The position numbers and the translations under genes were made by a program. From a virus, in the IMG/VR virus record IMGVR_UViG_3300020468_000040, positions 1 to 31,034 of that record: DNA of 31,034 nt; one strand, written 5' to 3'. This document shows positions 1 to 4,624 of this stretch, piece after piece. Every line of letters begins with the position of its first letter. Within the stretch, counting starts at the first letter, position 1. The notes beneath the pieces were generated by a model. The model saw only the letters and a list, made by a program, of their open reading frames with translations. It searched no databases and was not told the origin of the DNA.

Positions 1-123
1 ACTTTTAATACTGCATGGAGTCCACCCGAAGGAATATTTCGTAAAATTAAAGATCATTTTCCAGATGTTGCTATAAGTTGGTTCTATGATGAACCAGGAA
101 TGGAAGTTGCAGGATATCTATAG
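1..123 (+). CDS. C-terminal end of an Api92/DUF1281-like small protein (partial)
   Basis: The reading frame is open from the first base and ends at TAG 121-123. It gives 40 residues, so the gene starts upstream of the window. The visible part contains TAWSPPEG near its beginning and DEPGMEVAGY at its end. Those two blocks (AWSPP, then a hydrophobic strand leading to Y-x-EPGM-x-x-AG) are how I remember the ferredoxin-like domain of Api92/DUF1281 proteins, small proteins found in phages and plasmids. Their biochemical role is not established as far as I know. The gene is followed directly by a hairpin and terminator cassette, so it is the last gene of its unit. Family assignment rests on motif memory only. 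Confidence 0.6.
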   Translation, partial: TFNTAWSPPEGIFRKIKDHFPDVAISWFYDEPGMEVAGYL

Positions 124-125
124 GA

Positions 126-139
126 CAGTTTAATTACTG
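126..139 (+). repeat. weak CAGT/ACTG hairpin of intergenic cassette 1
   Basis: CAGT (126-129) and ACTG (136-139) pair across a 6-nt loop right after the stop codon. The block continues into GGCACACTCAACCCCC, a string that recurs almost unchanged at 1606-1621. It is the first element of a cassette repeated through the first 3 kb. Confidence 0.45.
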
Positions 140-147
140 GCACACTC

Positions 148-168
148 AACCCCCATATGGGGTTTTTT
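148..168 (+). terminator. rho-independent terminator, cassette 1
   Basis: AACCCC (148-153) pairs with GGGGTT (159-164) around a 5-nt loop and runs into six T residues (163-168). It closes the transcript of the partial gene ending at 123. Confidence 0.75.
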
Positions 169-173
169 ATTGG

Positions 174-187
174 TATTATTAAAGAGT
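174..187 (+). promoter_or_regulatory. putative -10 region of cassette 1
   Basis: TATTATTAAAGAGT lies exactly 10 nt past the last stem base of the terminator (164 to 174). The same box recurs at 914-927 with the same offset after its hairpin, and a shorter form at 1642. No -35 box is visible because that space is occupied by the hairpin. It would drive the gene starting at 208. Confidence 0.45.
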
Positions 188-207
188 ACATAAAGAACCA
201 ATTTTTT

Positions 208-429
208 ATGAAGGATCCATTCTTAACAATCAACGGCAAAGATTATTCTCACAAGGATATTAATTTAGTGCGTGATTTCTTCACAGATGACCAGTGGAAT
301 GTAATCGACAGTGCATTATCTGAGTATCAGGATCACGATGAGGAATTTTTGCAAGAGCAGTTCGGATCATCTGATATTCTAACAGAGACCACGGACGTAA
401 TGTACGAAATTTTTAGATCCGCATATTAG
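208..429 (+). CDS. hypothetical acidic 73-aa protein
   Basis: I do not recognise a function. I chose ATG 208, which gives MKDPFLTING, because the longer frame back to 157 would begin inside the terminator stem and before the putative -10 box. The protein is acidic (DDQWNVIDSALSEYQDHDEEF at its middle region, split here only for reference) and predicted helical, with no membrane segment or cysteines. It sits alone between two terminator/promoter cassettes, so it is probably a monocistronic early accessory gene of the kind common in marine T4-type phages. Confidence 0.7.
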   Translation: MKDPFLTINGKDYSHKDINLVRDFFTDDQWNVIDSALSEYQDHDEEFLQEQFGSSDILTETTDVMYEIFRSAY

Positions 430-453
430 TGTGCCAATTAAATTAGTGGCACA
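430..453 (+). repeat. TGTGCCA/TGGCACA hairpin of intergenic cassette 2
   Basis: TGTGCCA (430-436) pairs perfectly with TGGCACA (447-453) across a 10-nt loop, directly after the TAG stop at 427-429. It is the strongest version of the upstream hairpin found in these cassettes and shares the GGCACA string with the others. Confidence 0.6.
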
Positions 454-457
454 ATAT

Positions 458-484
458 AACCCCATTTCGTAAGAGTGGGGTTTT
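458..484 (+). terminator. terminator, cassette 2
   Basis: AACCCCA (458-464) pairs with TGGGGTT (476-482), with an 11-nt loop and a short T run (481-484). The T run overlaps the start of the downstream -10 box, so this terminator and the next promoter share bases. Confidence 0.65.
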
Positions 485-502
485 ATAATAGTAGTATAAA
501 CA
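484..502 (+). promoter_or_regulatory. putative promoter -10 (TATAATAG...GTATAAAC), cassette 2
   Basis: TATAAT at 484-489 is followed by AGTAGTATAAACAAAC. Near-identical blocks occur at 1320-1340 and 2862-2880, each ahead of a short gene. It would drive the two overlapping genes at 517 and 744. No -35 box is seen; the terminator hairpin lies in that position. Confidence 0.55.
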
Positions 503-516
503 AACAATTTTCCTAC

Positions 517-744
517 ATGACAGATCAAACTTACAACGGATGGGCAGACTGGACAACTTGGAACTGTGCCTTGTGGATCCAAAATGAAGAGACAATTTAC
601 AATCTTGCGAAAGCATGTGAAGACTACATGGAATTTTTATTTGAAATGCAAGTTATGTGCGGTTTTCATGCAACTCCAGACGGGGCAGACTATGGCGAAG
701 CACATGTTGGAGAAATGAACGAACTTATACAGGAGTTATCATAA
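517..744 (+). CDS. NGW...TW family small protein (75 aa)
   Basis: ATG 517 gives MTDQTYNGWADWTTWNCALW. The N-terminal pattern NGW-x-x-W/Y-x-TWN-x-ALWI-x-NEE followed by a helix (YNLAKACEDYMEFL) belongs to a small-protein family widespread in phages, in recent Pfam an uncharacterised DUF (I believe DUF7249; the number is from memory). Function unknown. The frame is open back to 475, but that start would lie in the terminator stem, so 517 is preferred. The stop overlaps the next start (TAATG), pointing to translational coupling with the 42-aa gene. Confidence 0.8.
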   Translation: MTDQTYNGWADWTTWNCALWIQNEETIYNLAKACEDYMEFLFEMQVMCGFHATPDGADYGEAHVGEMNELIQELS

Positions 745-872
745 TGAGTACACTACACCACGAAGACATGCTTTTAGAAATCTTTGAAGACGTGAAAGAA
801 GCATTTCCATATATGGAAGAAGAGAAACAAATCGAAATCGCCAACAACAGATTTTATGATATGTGCCAGTGA
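744..872 (+). CDS. hypothetical 42-aa protein, coupled to the upstream gene
   Basis: The start ATG (744-746) shares its A with the preceding TAA stop. A strong Shine-Dalgarno AGGAG (731-735) sits 8 nt upstream, which decides this start over the longer open frame from 657. The product begins MSTLHHEDMLLEIFEDV and is acidic and helical, with a second helix rich in Glu and Lys (MEEEKQIEIANNRFYDM). I recall similar 40-50 aa proteins in cyanophages, all uncharacterised. No function can be assigned. Confidence 0.75.
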   Translation: MSTLHHEDMLLEIFEDVKEAFPYMEEEKQIEIANNRFYDMCQ

Positions 873-882
873 GCAAGCTGGC
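865..882 (+). repeat. GCCAG/CTGGC hairpin of intergenic cassette 3
   Basis: GCCAG (865-869) pairs with CTGGC (878-882) over an 8-nt loop. The stop codon TGA (870-872) of the 42-aa gene lies in the loop, so this hairpin overlaps the end of the coding region. Confidence 0.5.
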
Positions 883-886
883 CACT

Positions 887-911
887 TATCCCCCACGGGG
901 GATATTTTTTT
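887..911 (+). terminator. rho-independent terminator, cassette 3
   Basis: TATCCCC (887-893) pairs with GGGGATA (898-904) around a 4-nt loop and is followed by seven T residues (905-911). It ends the 517-872 unit. Confidence 0.75.
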
Positions 912-912
912 G

Positions 913-927
913 TTATTATTAAAGAGT
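913..927 (+). promoter_or_regulatory. putative -10 region of cassette 3
   Basis: TTATTATTAAAGAGT, with TATTAT at 914, is again 10 nt past the last stem base (904) and almost identical to 173-187. It would drive the 39-aa and 66-aa genes that follow. Confidence 0.45.
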
Positions 928-946
928 TAAAGGAATTTTTATCACC

Positions 947-1066
947 ATGGATCCACGTTTTGAAGAAGAGGCTCTTTCCATACTGATGGAAGAAGCGTTC
1001 TCAGAAACCAAAGAAGAAACTAAATTTGATGTTGAGGACTACTTCAACTCAAAGATTGATTACTAA
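947..1066 (+). CDS. hypothetical acidic 39-aa protein
   Basis: ATG 947 opens a 40-codon frame ending at TAA 1064-1066. An AAGGA motif lies about 13 nt upstream. The product begins MDPRFEEEALSILMEEAF and is strongly acidic (about a third Asp and Glu), likely a single amphipathic helix. It is followed after one base by the next gene, so the two are co-transcribed. Cassette 3 upstream and the tight spacing downstream support a real gene, but no function is recognisable. Confidence 0.6.
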   Translation: MDPRFEEEALSILMEEAFSETKEETKFDVEDYFNSKIDY

Positions 1067-1067
1067 A

Positions 1068-1268
1068 ATGAAACCAGCTCCAACCGTCAACCCTATTGAT
1101 TTTCACATGAGAAATTACGATCCTTCAATCTACTCTGAAATCGAAAAATTCTGTTCAGAGAATGAATTTACAGTTGATTACTTCTTACAGGAGTTTGCTC
1201 AAGAACATGAGAAACTTCAACGCCCGTTTACAGTATGGCGTGGAAGATCCCCATTAAATGCAGATTGA
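1068..1268 (+). CDS. hypothetical 66-aa protein
   Basis: The start ATG 1068 lies one base after the stop of the 39-aa gene, which fits translational coupling. The frame extends upstream to 1026 but that would overlap the preceding gene by 41 bases. The product begins MKPAPTVNPIDFHMRNYDP and ends in a basic stretch with WRGRSPL. A central segment (EFTVDYFLQEFAQEHEKL) is predicted helical. I do not recognise the family. A terminator cassette follows at 1293. Confidence 0.65.
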   Translation: MKPAPTVNPIDFHMRNYDPSIYSEIEKFCSENEFTVDYFLQEFAQEHEKLQRPFTVWRGRSPLNAD

Positions 1269-1292
1269 GGCCAGTTTGCAAAGTGTCTACTC

Positions 1293-1314
1293 AACCCCCT
1301 AACGGGGGTTTTTT
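1293..1314 (+). terminator. rho-independent terminator, cassette 4
   Basis: AACCCCC (1293-1299) and GGGGGTT (1304-1310) form a 7-bp stem with the 4-nt loop TAAC, followed by a T run to 1314. The degenerate upstream element GCCAGTTTGCAAAGTGTCTACTC (1271-1293 region) matches the other cassettes in sequence but pairs poorly. Confidence 0.8.
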
Positions 1315-1319
1315 AATGC

Positions 1320-1340
1320 CATAATAGATGTATACAAACA
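1320..1340 (+). promoter_or_regulatory. putative promoter -10 (CATAATAGATGTATACAAAC), cassette 4
   Basis: CATAAT starts 10 nt after the last stem base (1310), the same offset as cassettes 1, 3 and 5. The following AGATGTATACAAAC matches the blocks at 484 and 2862. It precedes the gene at 1353, which has a strong ribosome binding site. Confidence 0.5.
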
Positions 1341-1352
1341 AAAGGAGCATTA

Positions 1353-1589
1353 ATGCAACTTACACCAATCGCATCAAACATGACCGAAGTAGAAACAAAA
1401 GACGCAAGAATTTTGTTTTCATACCGCACACCCGTTGCAGCATACATCTTTGGTGAAGGATTTGTCAAAACTGAAAAATACTGGTCAGTTACAACATCAC
1501 GTCACATCAACAAGTGGTTTAGAGATGGGCATGATGACCTACCAGAATTTAAAGAAATACCACAATCCAGACTCGACTCACTGGTTTAA
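1353..1589 (+). CDS. small conserved phage protein, SNMTEV...TPVA family (78 aa)
   Basis: ATG 1353 is preceded by AGGAG (1343-1347), a clear ribosome binding site. The product begins MQLTPIASNMTEVETKDARI and continues with LFSYRTPVAAYI, then WSVTTSRHINKWFRDG. I recall this order (SNMTE, LFSY-x-TPVA, TTSRHINKW) from an uncharacterised family of short proteins in phages and cyanobacteria, possibly the one Pfam names DUF8033; the number is from memory. The family is predicted alpha/beta and has no known activity. The gene stands alone between cassettes 4 and 5. Confidence 0.75.
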   Translation: MQLTPIASNMTEVETKDARILFSYRTPVAAYIFGEGFVKTEKYWSVTTSRHINKWFRDGHDDLPEFKEIPQSRLDSLV

Positions 1590-1590
1590 A

Positions 1591-1608
1591 GCCAGTCAAC
1601 AAACTGGC
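1591..1608 (+). repeat. GCCAGT/ACTGGC hairpin of intergenic cassette 5
   Basis: GCCAGT (1591-1596) pairs with ACTGGC (1603-1608) over a 6-nt loop, 2 nt after the stop codon. It continues into ACTCAACCCCC as in cassette 1. Confidence 0.6.
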
Positions 1609-1614
1609 ACACTC

Positions 1615-1637
1615 AACCCCCTAACAGGGGTTGTTTA
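1615..1637 (+). terminator. terminator, cassette 5
   Basis: AACCCC (1615-1620) pairs with GGGGTT (1627-1632) around a 6-nt loop. The T run is interrupted by one G (TTGTTT), so termination may be leaky into the ligase-like gene. Confidence 0.65.
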
Positions 1638-1641
1638 TTGT

Positions 1642-1650
1642 TATTATTAA
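1642..1650 (+). promoter_or_regulatory. putative -10 region of cassette 5
   Basis: TATTATTAA begins 10 nt after the last stem base (1632), matching cassettes 1, 3 and 4. It would drive the ligase-like and HicA-like genes. Confidence 0.4.
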
Positions 1651-1693
1651 ATCATGGGACACAACCCCTTTTCATTTTTTTACTTTCGTTTTT

Positions 1694-2629
1694 ATGACTA
1701 AAAACTTACACATTGAACATCCAGAAGACAGCATCCTTACAGGTGATCTATCTGTATTAGATGCTTTTTTATTACCTCTTATTCTTTCGTTAAAAATTGA
1801 TGGATCTCCCGCTATTATTTGGGGTCGTAACCCTGCAACTGGTCGCCAGTTTGTTGGCACAAAATCAGTCTTCAATAAGAAGAAAATCTTAATCTGTGAA
1901 ACTCCAGAGGATATTGAGAAGCACTATTCTCATAAACCTACACTGCTTAACATTTTAATGTCGTGTATGGCATATCTTCCAATCACTAAAAACATCTACC
2001 AAGGTGATTTTATTGGGTTTGGTGGTGCTAAGAATTACAGACCAAATACTCTAACCTATAAGTTTTCTGAGGTCGTCACTGAGAAAATCATCATAGCACC
2101 ACACACAAAATATTTTGCCGTGAGTGATTTATCTGATGCCATTGCTATGCCTCTACTGGATAAGTTAGAGAATAGTAGAGTTAAATTTATTCAACCTGAT
2201 GCCTATATTGCTAATAACACGGATGCATTTCATGTCTGTGCTGACTTGATTGAATATGCGTGGTGTTTGAGCACTCGTGTTGATTTTGTAAATGAAAGCA
2301 CGGCAAAGAAAATTAAAACCAATTTAAACCATCTTATTCGTGAGGGTGAGGACATTGTACCGACTCACTTTGAGGATGCGGGTTTATGTGATGCGAACTT
2401 AATTGAGTTGTGGGATACTGTGAGAGAGATAAAGCATATTGCATTAAATGAGTGTAGAGATAATGCAGATTTTTCAACTTGCGTGATGGGTGACCCCGAA
2501 CCGATACAAGGTGAAGGATACGTGATGTTAACACGGTTTGGATATTTCAAGTTGGTCAATCGTCGTGCCTTTTCATATGCAAACTTTCATAATACCAGAT
2601 TCGTTCCCTTACCTCTTCGTGCATCATGA
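1694..2629 (+). CDS. predicted KxDG nucleotidyltransferase, RNA/DNA ligase-like (311 aa)
   Basis: The protein carries the motifs of covalent nucleotidyltransferases (ligases and capping enzymes) in order. Motif I is KIDG (34-37), whose lysine would be adenylylated. A motif III-like GDFIGF lies at 104-109, motif IV is EGYV (274-277), and the motif V lysine is in FKLVNR (K286). The N-terminus HIEHPEDSILTGDLSVLDAF and GTKSVFNKK (55-63) match what I remember of an uncharacterised family in T4-type marine phages (DUF6267, number from memory). It lacks the length and extra domains of T4 DNA ligase or Rnl1, so the substrate is open: nicked RNA, tRNA or DNA. ATG 1694 has no clear Shine-Dalgarno; an upstream in-frame TTG at 1631 falls in the terminator stem and is rejected. 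Its stop overlaps the next start (ATGA). Confidence 0.8.
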   Translation: MTKNLHIEHPEDSILTGDLSVLDAFLLPLILSLKIDGSPAIIWGRNPATGRQFVGTKSVFNKKKILICETPEDIEKHYSHKPTLLNILMSCMAYLPITKNIYQGDFIGFGGAKNYRPNTLTYKFSEVVTEKIIIAPHTKYFAVSDLSDAIAMPLLDKLENSRVKFIQPDAYIANNTDAFHVCADLIEYAWCLSTRVDFVNESTAKKIKTNLNHLIREGEDIVPTHFEDAGLCDANLIELWDTVREIKHIALNECRDNADFSTCVMGDPEPIQGEGYVMLTRFGYFKLVNRRAFSYANFHNTRFVPLPLRAS

Positions 2630-2820
2630 ACTATAACAAGTATAACTCCGAACTGAAAAAGATTATGAAGCGTTATCAATTCACACTTTATAGAAAGAGA
2701 AAGCATCTTACCTGGATCCATGAGTCAGGGCTAAGGATCCATACGTCTGCATCACCTTCCGACGTAAACACACTTCGGCAGGTTGAAAGAAGCATTAAAA
2801 GACGTTTAGTGAGTTTGTAA
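2626..2820 (+). CDS. basic 64-aa protein, HicA-like fold suspected
   Basis: The start overlaps the ligase-like stop as ATGA (2626-2629), so the two are translationally coupled. The product is highly basic. It has a helix (SELKKIMKRYQFTLYRKRK), a two-strand hairpin (HLTWIHESGLRIHTSAS) and a final helix (LRQVERSIKRR). This helix-strand-strand-helix order, with a histidine just after a basic patch (R-K-H), resembles HicA mRNA interferases, which have a dsRBD-like fold and a catalytic His. No HicB antitoxin follows. It could equally be a non-catalytic RNA-binding dsRBD-like protein. No terminator is evident before the hairpin at 2838. Confidence 0.5.
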   Translation: MNYNKYNSELKKIMKRYQFTLYRKRKHLTWIHESGLRIHTSASPSDVNTLRQVERSIKRRLVSL

Positions 2821-2837
2821 ATTAATACGACAGAAAA

Positions 2838-2880
2838 CTCACGTTTTTATGCGTGAGGGTATATAATAGATGTATAAACA
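2838..2880 (+). promoter_or_regulatory. hairpin plus TATAATAGATGTATAAACA promoter
   Basis: CTCACG (2838-2843) pairs with CGTGAG (2852-2857) over an 8-nt loop, without a useful T tract after it. TATAAT follows at 2862-2867, then AGATGTATAAACA, matching the blocks at 484 and 1320. The hairpin again occupies the -35 space. It would drive the gene at 2896. Confidence 0.55.
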
Positions 2881-2895
2881 ATCATTCGCCACCAC

Positions 2896-3132
2896 ATGAC
2901 AAAAACACAGAGACTAATCGAAAGAATTCAAAAAGTAGACAACTTTGAAAACGTTGCCTATGTATGCGAAGACTTCGCAACTTTTATTGAAGAAGTTGCA
3001 GAGTGGGGAGTAGACCACATTGCTGGAGTTGACTTTGATGACCCCGAAGTTAACAGAGGAATGATGGATGCATTTTTTGCTTCATTCGGTTGCACTCCTA
3101 CCAATCCTCACCCTTGCAGCAAATATGCATAG
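2896..3132 (+). CDS. hypothetical acidic 78-aa protein
   Basis: ATG 2896 follows the promoter at 2862. The product starts MTKTQRLIERIQKVDNFENV. It is acidic and helical in its first two thirds (VCEDFATFIEEVAEWGVDHI) and ends with a Pro/Cys-containing tail (GCTPTNPHPCSKYA). I do not recognise the family. A G6/C6 hairpin closes the gene at 3159. Confidence 0.65.
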   Translation: MTKTQRLIERIQKVDNFENVAYVCEDFATFIEEVAEWGVDHIAGVDFDDPEVNRGMMDAFFASFGCTPTNPHPCSKYA

Positions 3133-3158
3133 GGTCAGTCGTTCGTGAATCAGACAGT

Positions 3159-3183
3159 GGGGGGTGTTATGCCCCCCTTATAT
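3159..3183 (+). terminator. G6/C6 hairpin, probable terminator
   Basis: GGGGGG (3159-3164) and CCCCCC (3172-3177) form a strong stem with a 7-nt loop, followed by TTATATT. The stem has its G arm first, opposite to the other terminators here, and the T tract is poor. The rest of the gap to 3295 contains only AT-rich sequence with TATAAA (3231) and TATATAAAAA (3265) strings that could be promoter elements for the next gene. Confidence 0.55.
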
Positions 3184-3295
3184 TAAAATTGCGTAACTAC
3201 CCTAACCTACAAAGTGTTACCCAAGCGAGCTATAAATTCCCCTCTACACAAGATTTTTTTTCGCTATATAAAAACATACACAGGGTTCCAAGAAT

Positions 3296-3469
3296 ATGAA
3301 AAAAAATTTTGATGAAATTTTTTCCACTGTAGAGATCGATCCAGTCACAGATAAATATCATATAACAATACCCGAAGAAATTATTAATGAATATGATTGG
3401 TACGAAGACCTTGTATTAAAATGGAACATAGATAATGGGGACATCATAATTACCGAGGCAGATGAGTAA
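3296..3469 (+). CDS. 57-aa AbrB/MazE-like small protein
   Basis: This short frame starts at ATG 3296 and ends at TAA 3467-3469. Residues 13-57 read as one AbrB/SpoVT-type swapped-hairpin half: VEIDPVTDKYHITIPEEI, then a short helix (INEYDWYEDLVL), then a final strand DNGDIIITEAD. The hallmark is strand, IPEEI, helix, hydrophobic strand, G/D-rich turn, strand. AbrB-like proteins are dimeric DNA-binding regulators or antitoxins. The IDPVTDKY segment lacks the usual basic DNA-contacting residues, so binding is uncertain. It overlaps the next gene by 8 bases, indicating co-translation. It could instead be an unrelated small beta protein. Confidence 0.55.
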   Translation: MKKNFDEIFSTVEIDPVTDKYHITIPEEIINEYDWYEDLVLKWNIDNGDIIITEADE

Positions 3470-3650
3470 AAAAACATATCACATCTATTTGGAAGATAAT
3501 AAGTGTTTGTTTAAAAATTTAAATGAAGAAGAGTTTAATATAATATGGAATAAGTTATATACATCATACTGGAAGGACGAGATAACCTACGAAGAGATTA
3601 CGGAAACCCCTAAAGATTACATTACAACTTTAGAAGAAAGTTCTTATTGA
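3462..3650 (+). CDS. hypothetical 62-aa protein
   Basis: ATG 3462 lies inside the end of the AbrB-like gene (ATGAGTAA overlap), so translation is probably coupled. The product begins MSKKTYHIYLEDNKCLFKNL and continues EEEFNIIWNKLY, a strand-strand-helix pattern. I recall 50-65 aa proteins with the YHIYL...CLFKNL...EEF-x-x-IW arrangement in cyanophages, all of unknown function. If the upstream gene is a regulator or antitoxin this could be its partner, but nothing catalytic is visible. The stop TGA overlaps the -35 box of the following promoter. Confidence 0.7.
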   Translation: MSKKTYHIYLEDNKCLFKNLNEEEFNIIWNKLYTSYWKDEITYEEITETPKDYITTLEESSY

Positions 3651-3675
3651 CAGTCAATATATAATATAGTATAAT
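3647..3675 (+). promoter_or_regulatory. consensus sigma70-type promoter
   Basis: TTGACA (3647-3652) and TATAAT (3670-3675) are perfect consensus hexamers separated by exactly 17 bp. The TGA inside TTGACA is the stop codon of the preceding gene. This is the only perfect two-hexamer promoter I found in the window and should be read by unmodified host RNA polymerase early in infection. It drives the glycosyltransferase-like unit starting at 3715. Confidence 0.85.
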
Positions 3676-3714
3676 ATGATTACTTAAGTATTAAAAAACA
3701 TAGCGAATTCGATT

Positions 3715-4473
3715 ATGGCTAAAGGATTTACGGTGAAGGCAAAATCACCGATGAAGAAGAAAAAGGAACCTGAATGGGATTTTGAAAATGCAAAAGCAAT
3801 GGTAAAAGGAAAAGCCATTGTATTTTGTCTACCAGGTAGAGGAGTTTCTTATCAATTTCTAAAAAGTTTTGTACAACTTTGTTTTGATTTAGTTCAGTGT
3901 GGAGCAAGTATACAGATCTCACAAGATTATAGTTCTATGGTAAACTTTGCAAGATGTAAATGTCTTGGTGCAAATGTTCTCAGAGGGCCAAACCAAGTTC
4001 CATGGGATGGTAAACTAAATTATGACTGGCAATTATGGATTGATTCTGATATTGTCTTTAACAGTGAAAAGTTTTTCCAATTAATATTAATGGAGAAAGA
4101 TATTGCAGGAGGATGGTATGCCACCGAAGATGGTAAGACTACCTCTGTTGCACATTGGTTAGAAGAGGATGATTTTCGTAACAATGGTGGTGTGATGAAT
4201 CACGAAACCGTCGAAAGTATATCCAAGAGACGCAAACCTTTCACAGTAGACTATACAGGTTTTGGATGGTTACTGATTAAGAAAGGAGTTTTTGAACACG
4301 AAGGAATGCCTTATCCATGGTTCGCACCCAAGATGCAAGTTTTTGAATCAGGTGAGGTGCAAGACATGTGCGGTGAGGACGTTTCTTTCTGTCTTGATGC
4401 GAAGGAAGCAGATTTTGAGATCTGGTGTGACCCTCGTATACGAGTAGGACATGAAAAAACAAGAGTTATATAA
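3715..4473 (+). CDS. GT-A-type glycosyltransferase-like protein (252 aa)
   Basis: The protein looks like a metal-dependent GT-A glycosyltransferase. A first Rossmann strand is at 34-40 (AIVFCLP), and FARCKCLGANVLRG at 78-91 resembles the nucleotide-sugar binding helix. The DxD motif is in LWIDSDIVF (DSD 110-112). An acidic GEDVSFCLDAKEADF (220-234) would hold the acceptor-side catalytic carboxylate, and GHEK (245-248) supplies the usual late histidine. The N-terminal 20 residues are Lys-rich and probably disordered. The family occurs often in T4-type marine phages, where sugar acceptors are unknown; virion proteins, DNA or host envelope glycans are all possible. It is transcribed from the consensus promoter at 3647 and overlaps the next gene by 23 bases. 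Confidence 0.75.
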   Translation: MAKGFTVKAKSPMKKKKEPEWDFENAKAMVKGKAIVFCLPGRGVSYQFLKSFVQLCFDLVQCGASIQISQDYSSMVNFARCKCLGANVLRGPNQVPWDGKLNYDWQLWIDSDIVFNSEKFFQLILMEKDIAGGWYATEDGKTTSVAHWLEEDDFRNNGGVMNHETVESISKRRKPFTVDYTGFGWLLIKKGVFEHEGMPYPWFAPKMQVFESGEVQDMCGEDVSFCLDAKEADFEIWCDPRIRVGHEKTRVI

Positions 4474-4624
4474 AGTAACCATAGATGGAAAGGAAGTATT
4501 CTCAGGTTTAACTCACATGGAATACTTTAATATTATGGATAACCTATCGATAGAGTATTATCAGACAGGTTCTCCACATCCAGACACAATTAAAACTGAA
4601 ATTTATTTGGAGGAAAATGATTAG
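4451..4624 (+). CDS. hypothetical 57-aa protein overlapping the glycosyltransferase
   Basis: ATG 4451 lies within the last 23 bases of the glycosyltransferase gene in another frame. The frame ends at TAG 4622-4624. The product begins MKKQELYKVTIDGKEVFSGL, then THMEYFNIMDNLSIEYY, and ends TIKTEIYLEEND: a beta-hairpin, a helix and a final strand. The 8-base overlap with the next gene and its position between two supported genes make it likely real. I do not recognise a function. Confidence 0.65.
   Translation: MKKQELYKVTIDGKEVFSGLTHMEYFNIMDNLSIEYYQTGSPHPDTIKTEIYLEEND

Noticed and set aside
1435-1650. Second + frame overlapping the 78-aa gene and the following terminator
   Set aside because: It would read through the cassette 5 hairpins and ends inside the next promoter; the other frame carries the family motifs and the strong ribosome binding site.
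213-2742. Several GGATCC palindromes in the accessory region (near 213, 574, 949, 2714, 2736)
   Set aside because: They sit in coding sequence as Asp-Pro, Gly-Ser or Trp-Ile-His codons without regular spacing; likely chance rather than a binding site.
3133-3295. Possible small RNA or tRNA in the 163-bp gap
   Set aside because: Apart from the G6/C6 hairpin I found no cloverleaf, no CCA-adjacent acceptor stem and no second stable stem.
3090-3299. Open frame of 69 codons on the + strand across the gap after the 78-aa gene
   Set aside because: It starts inside the preceding gene, runs through the G6/C6 hairpin, has no ribosome binding site and its sequence has no protein-like pattern.
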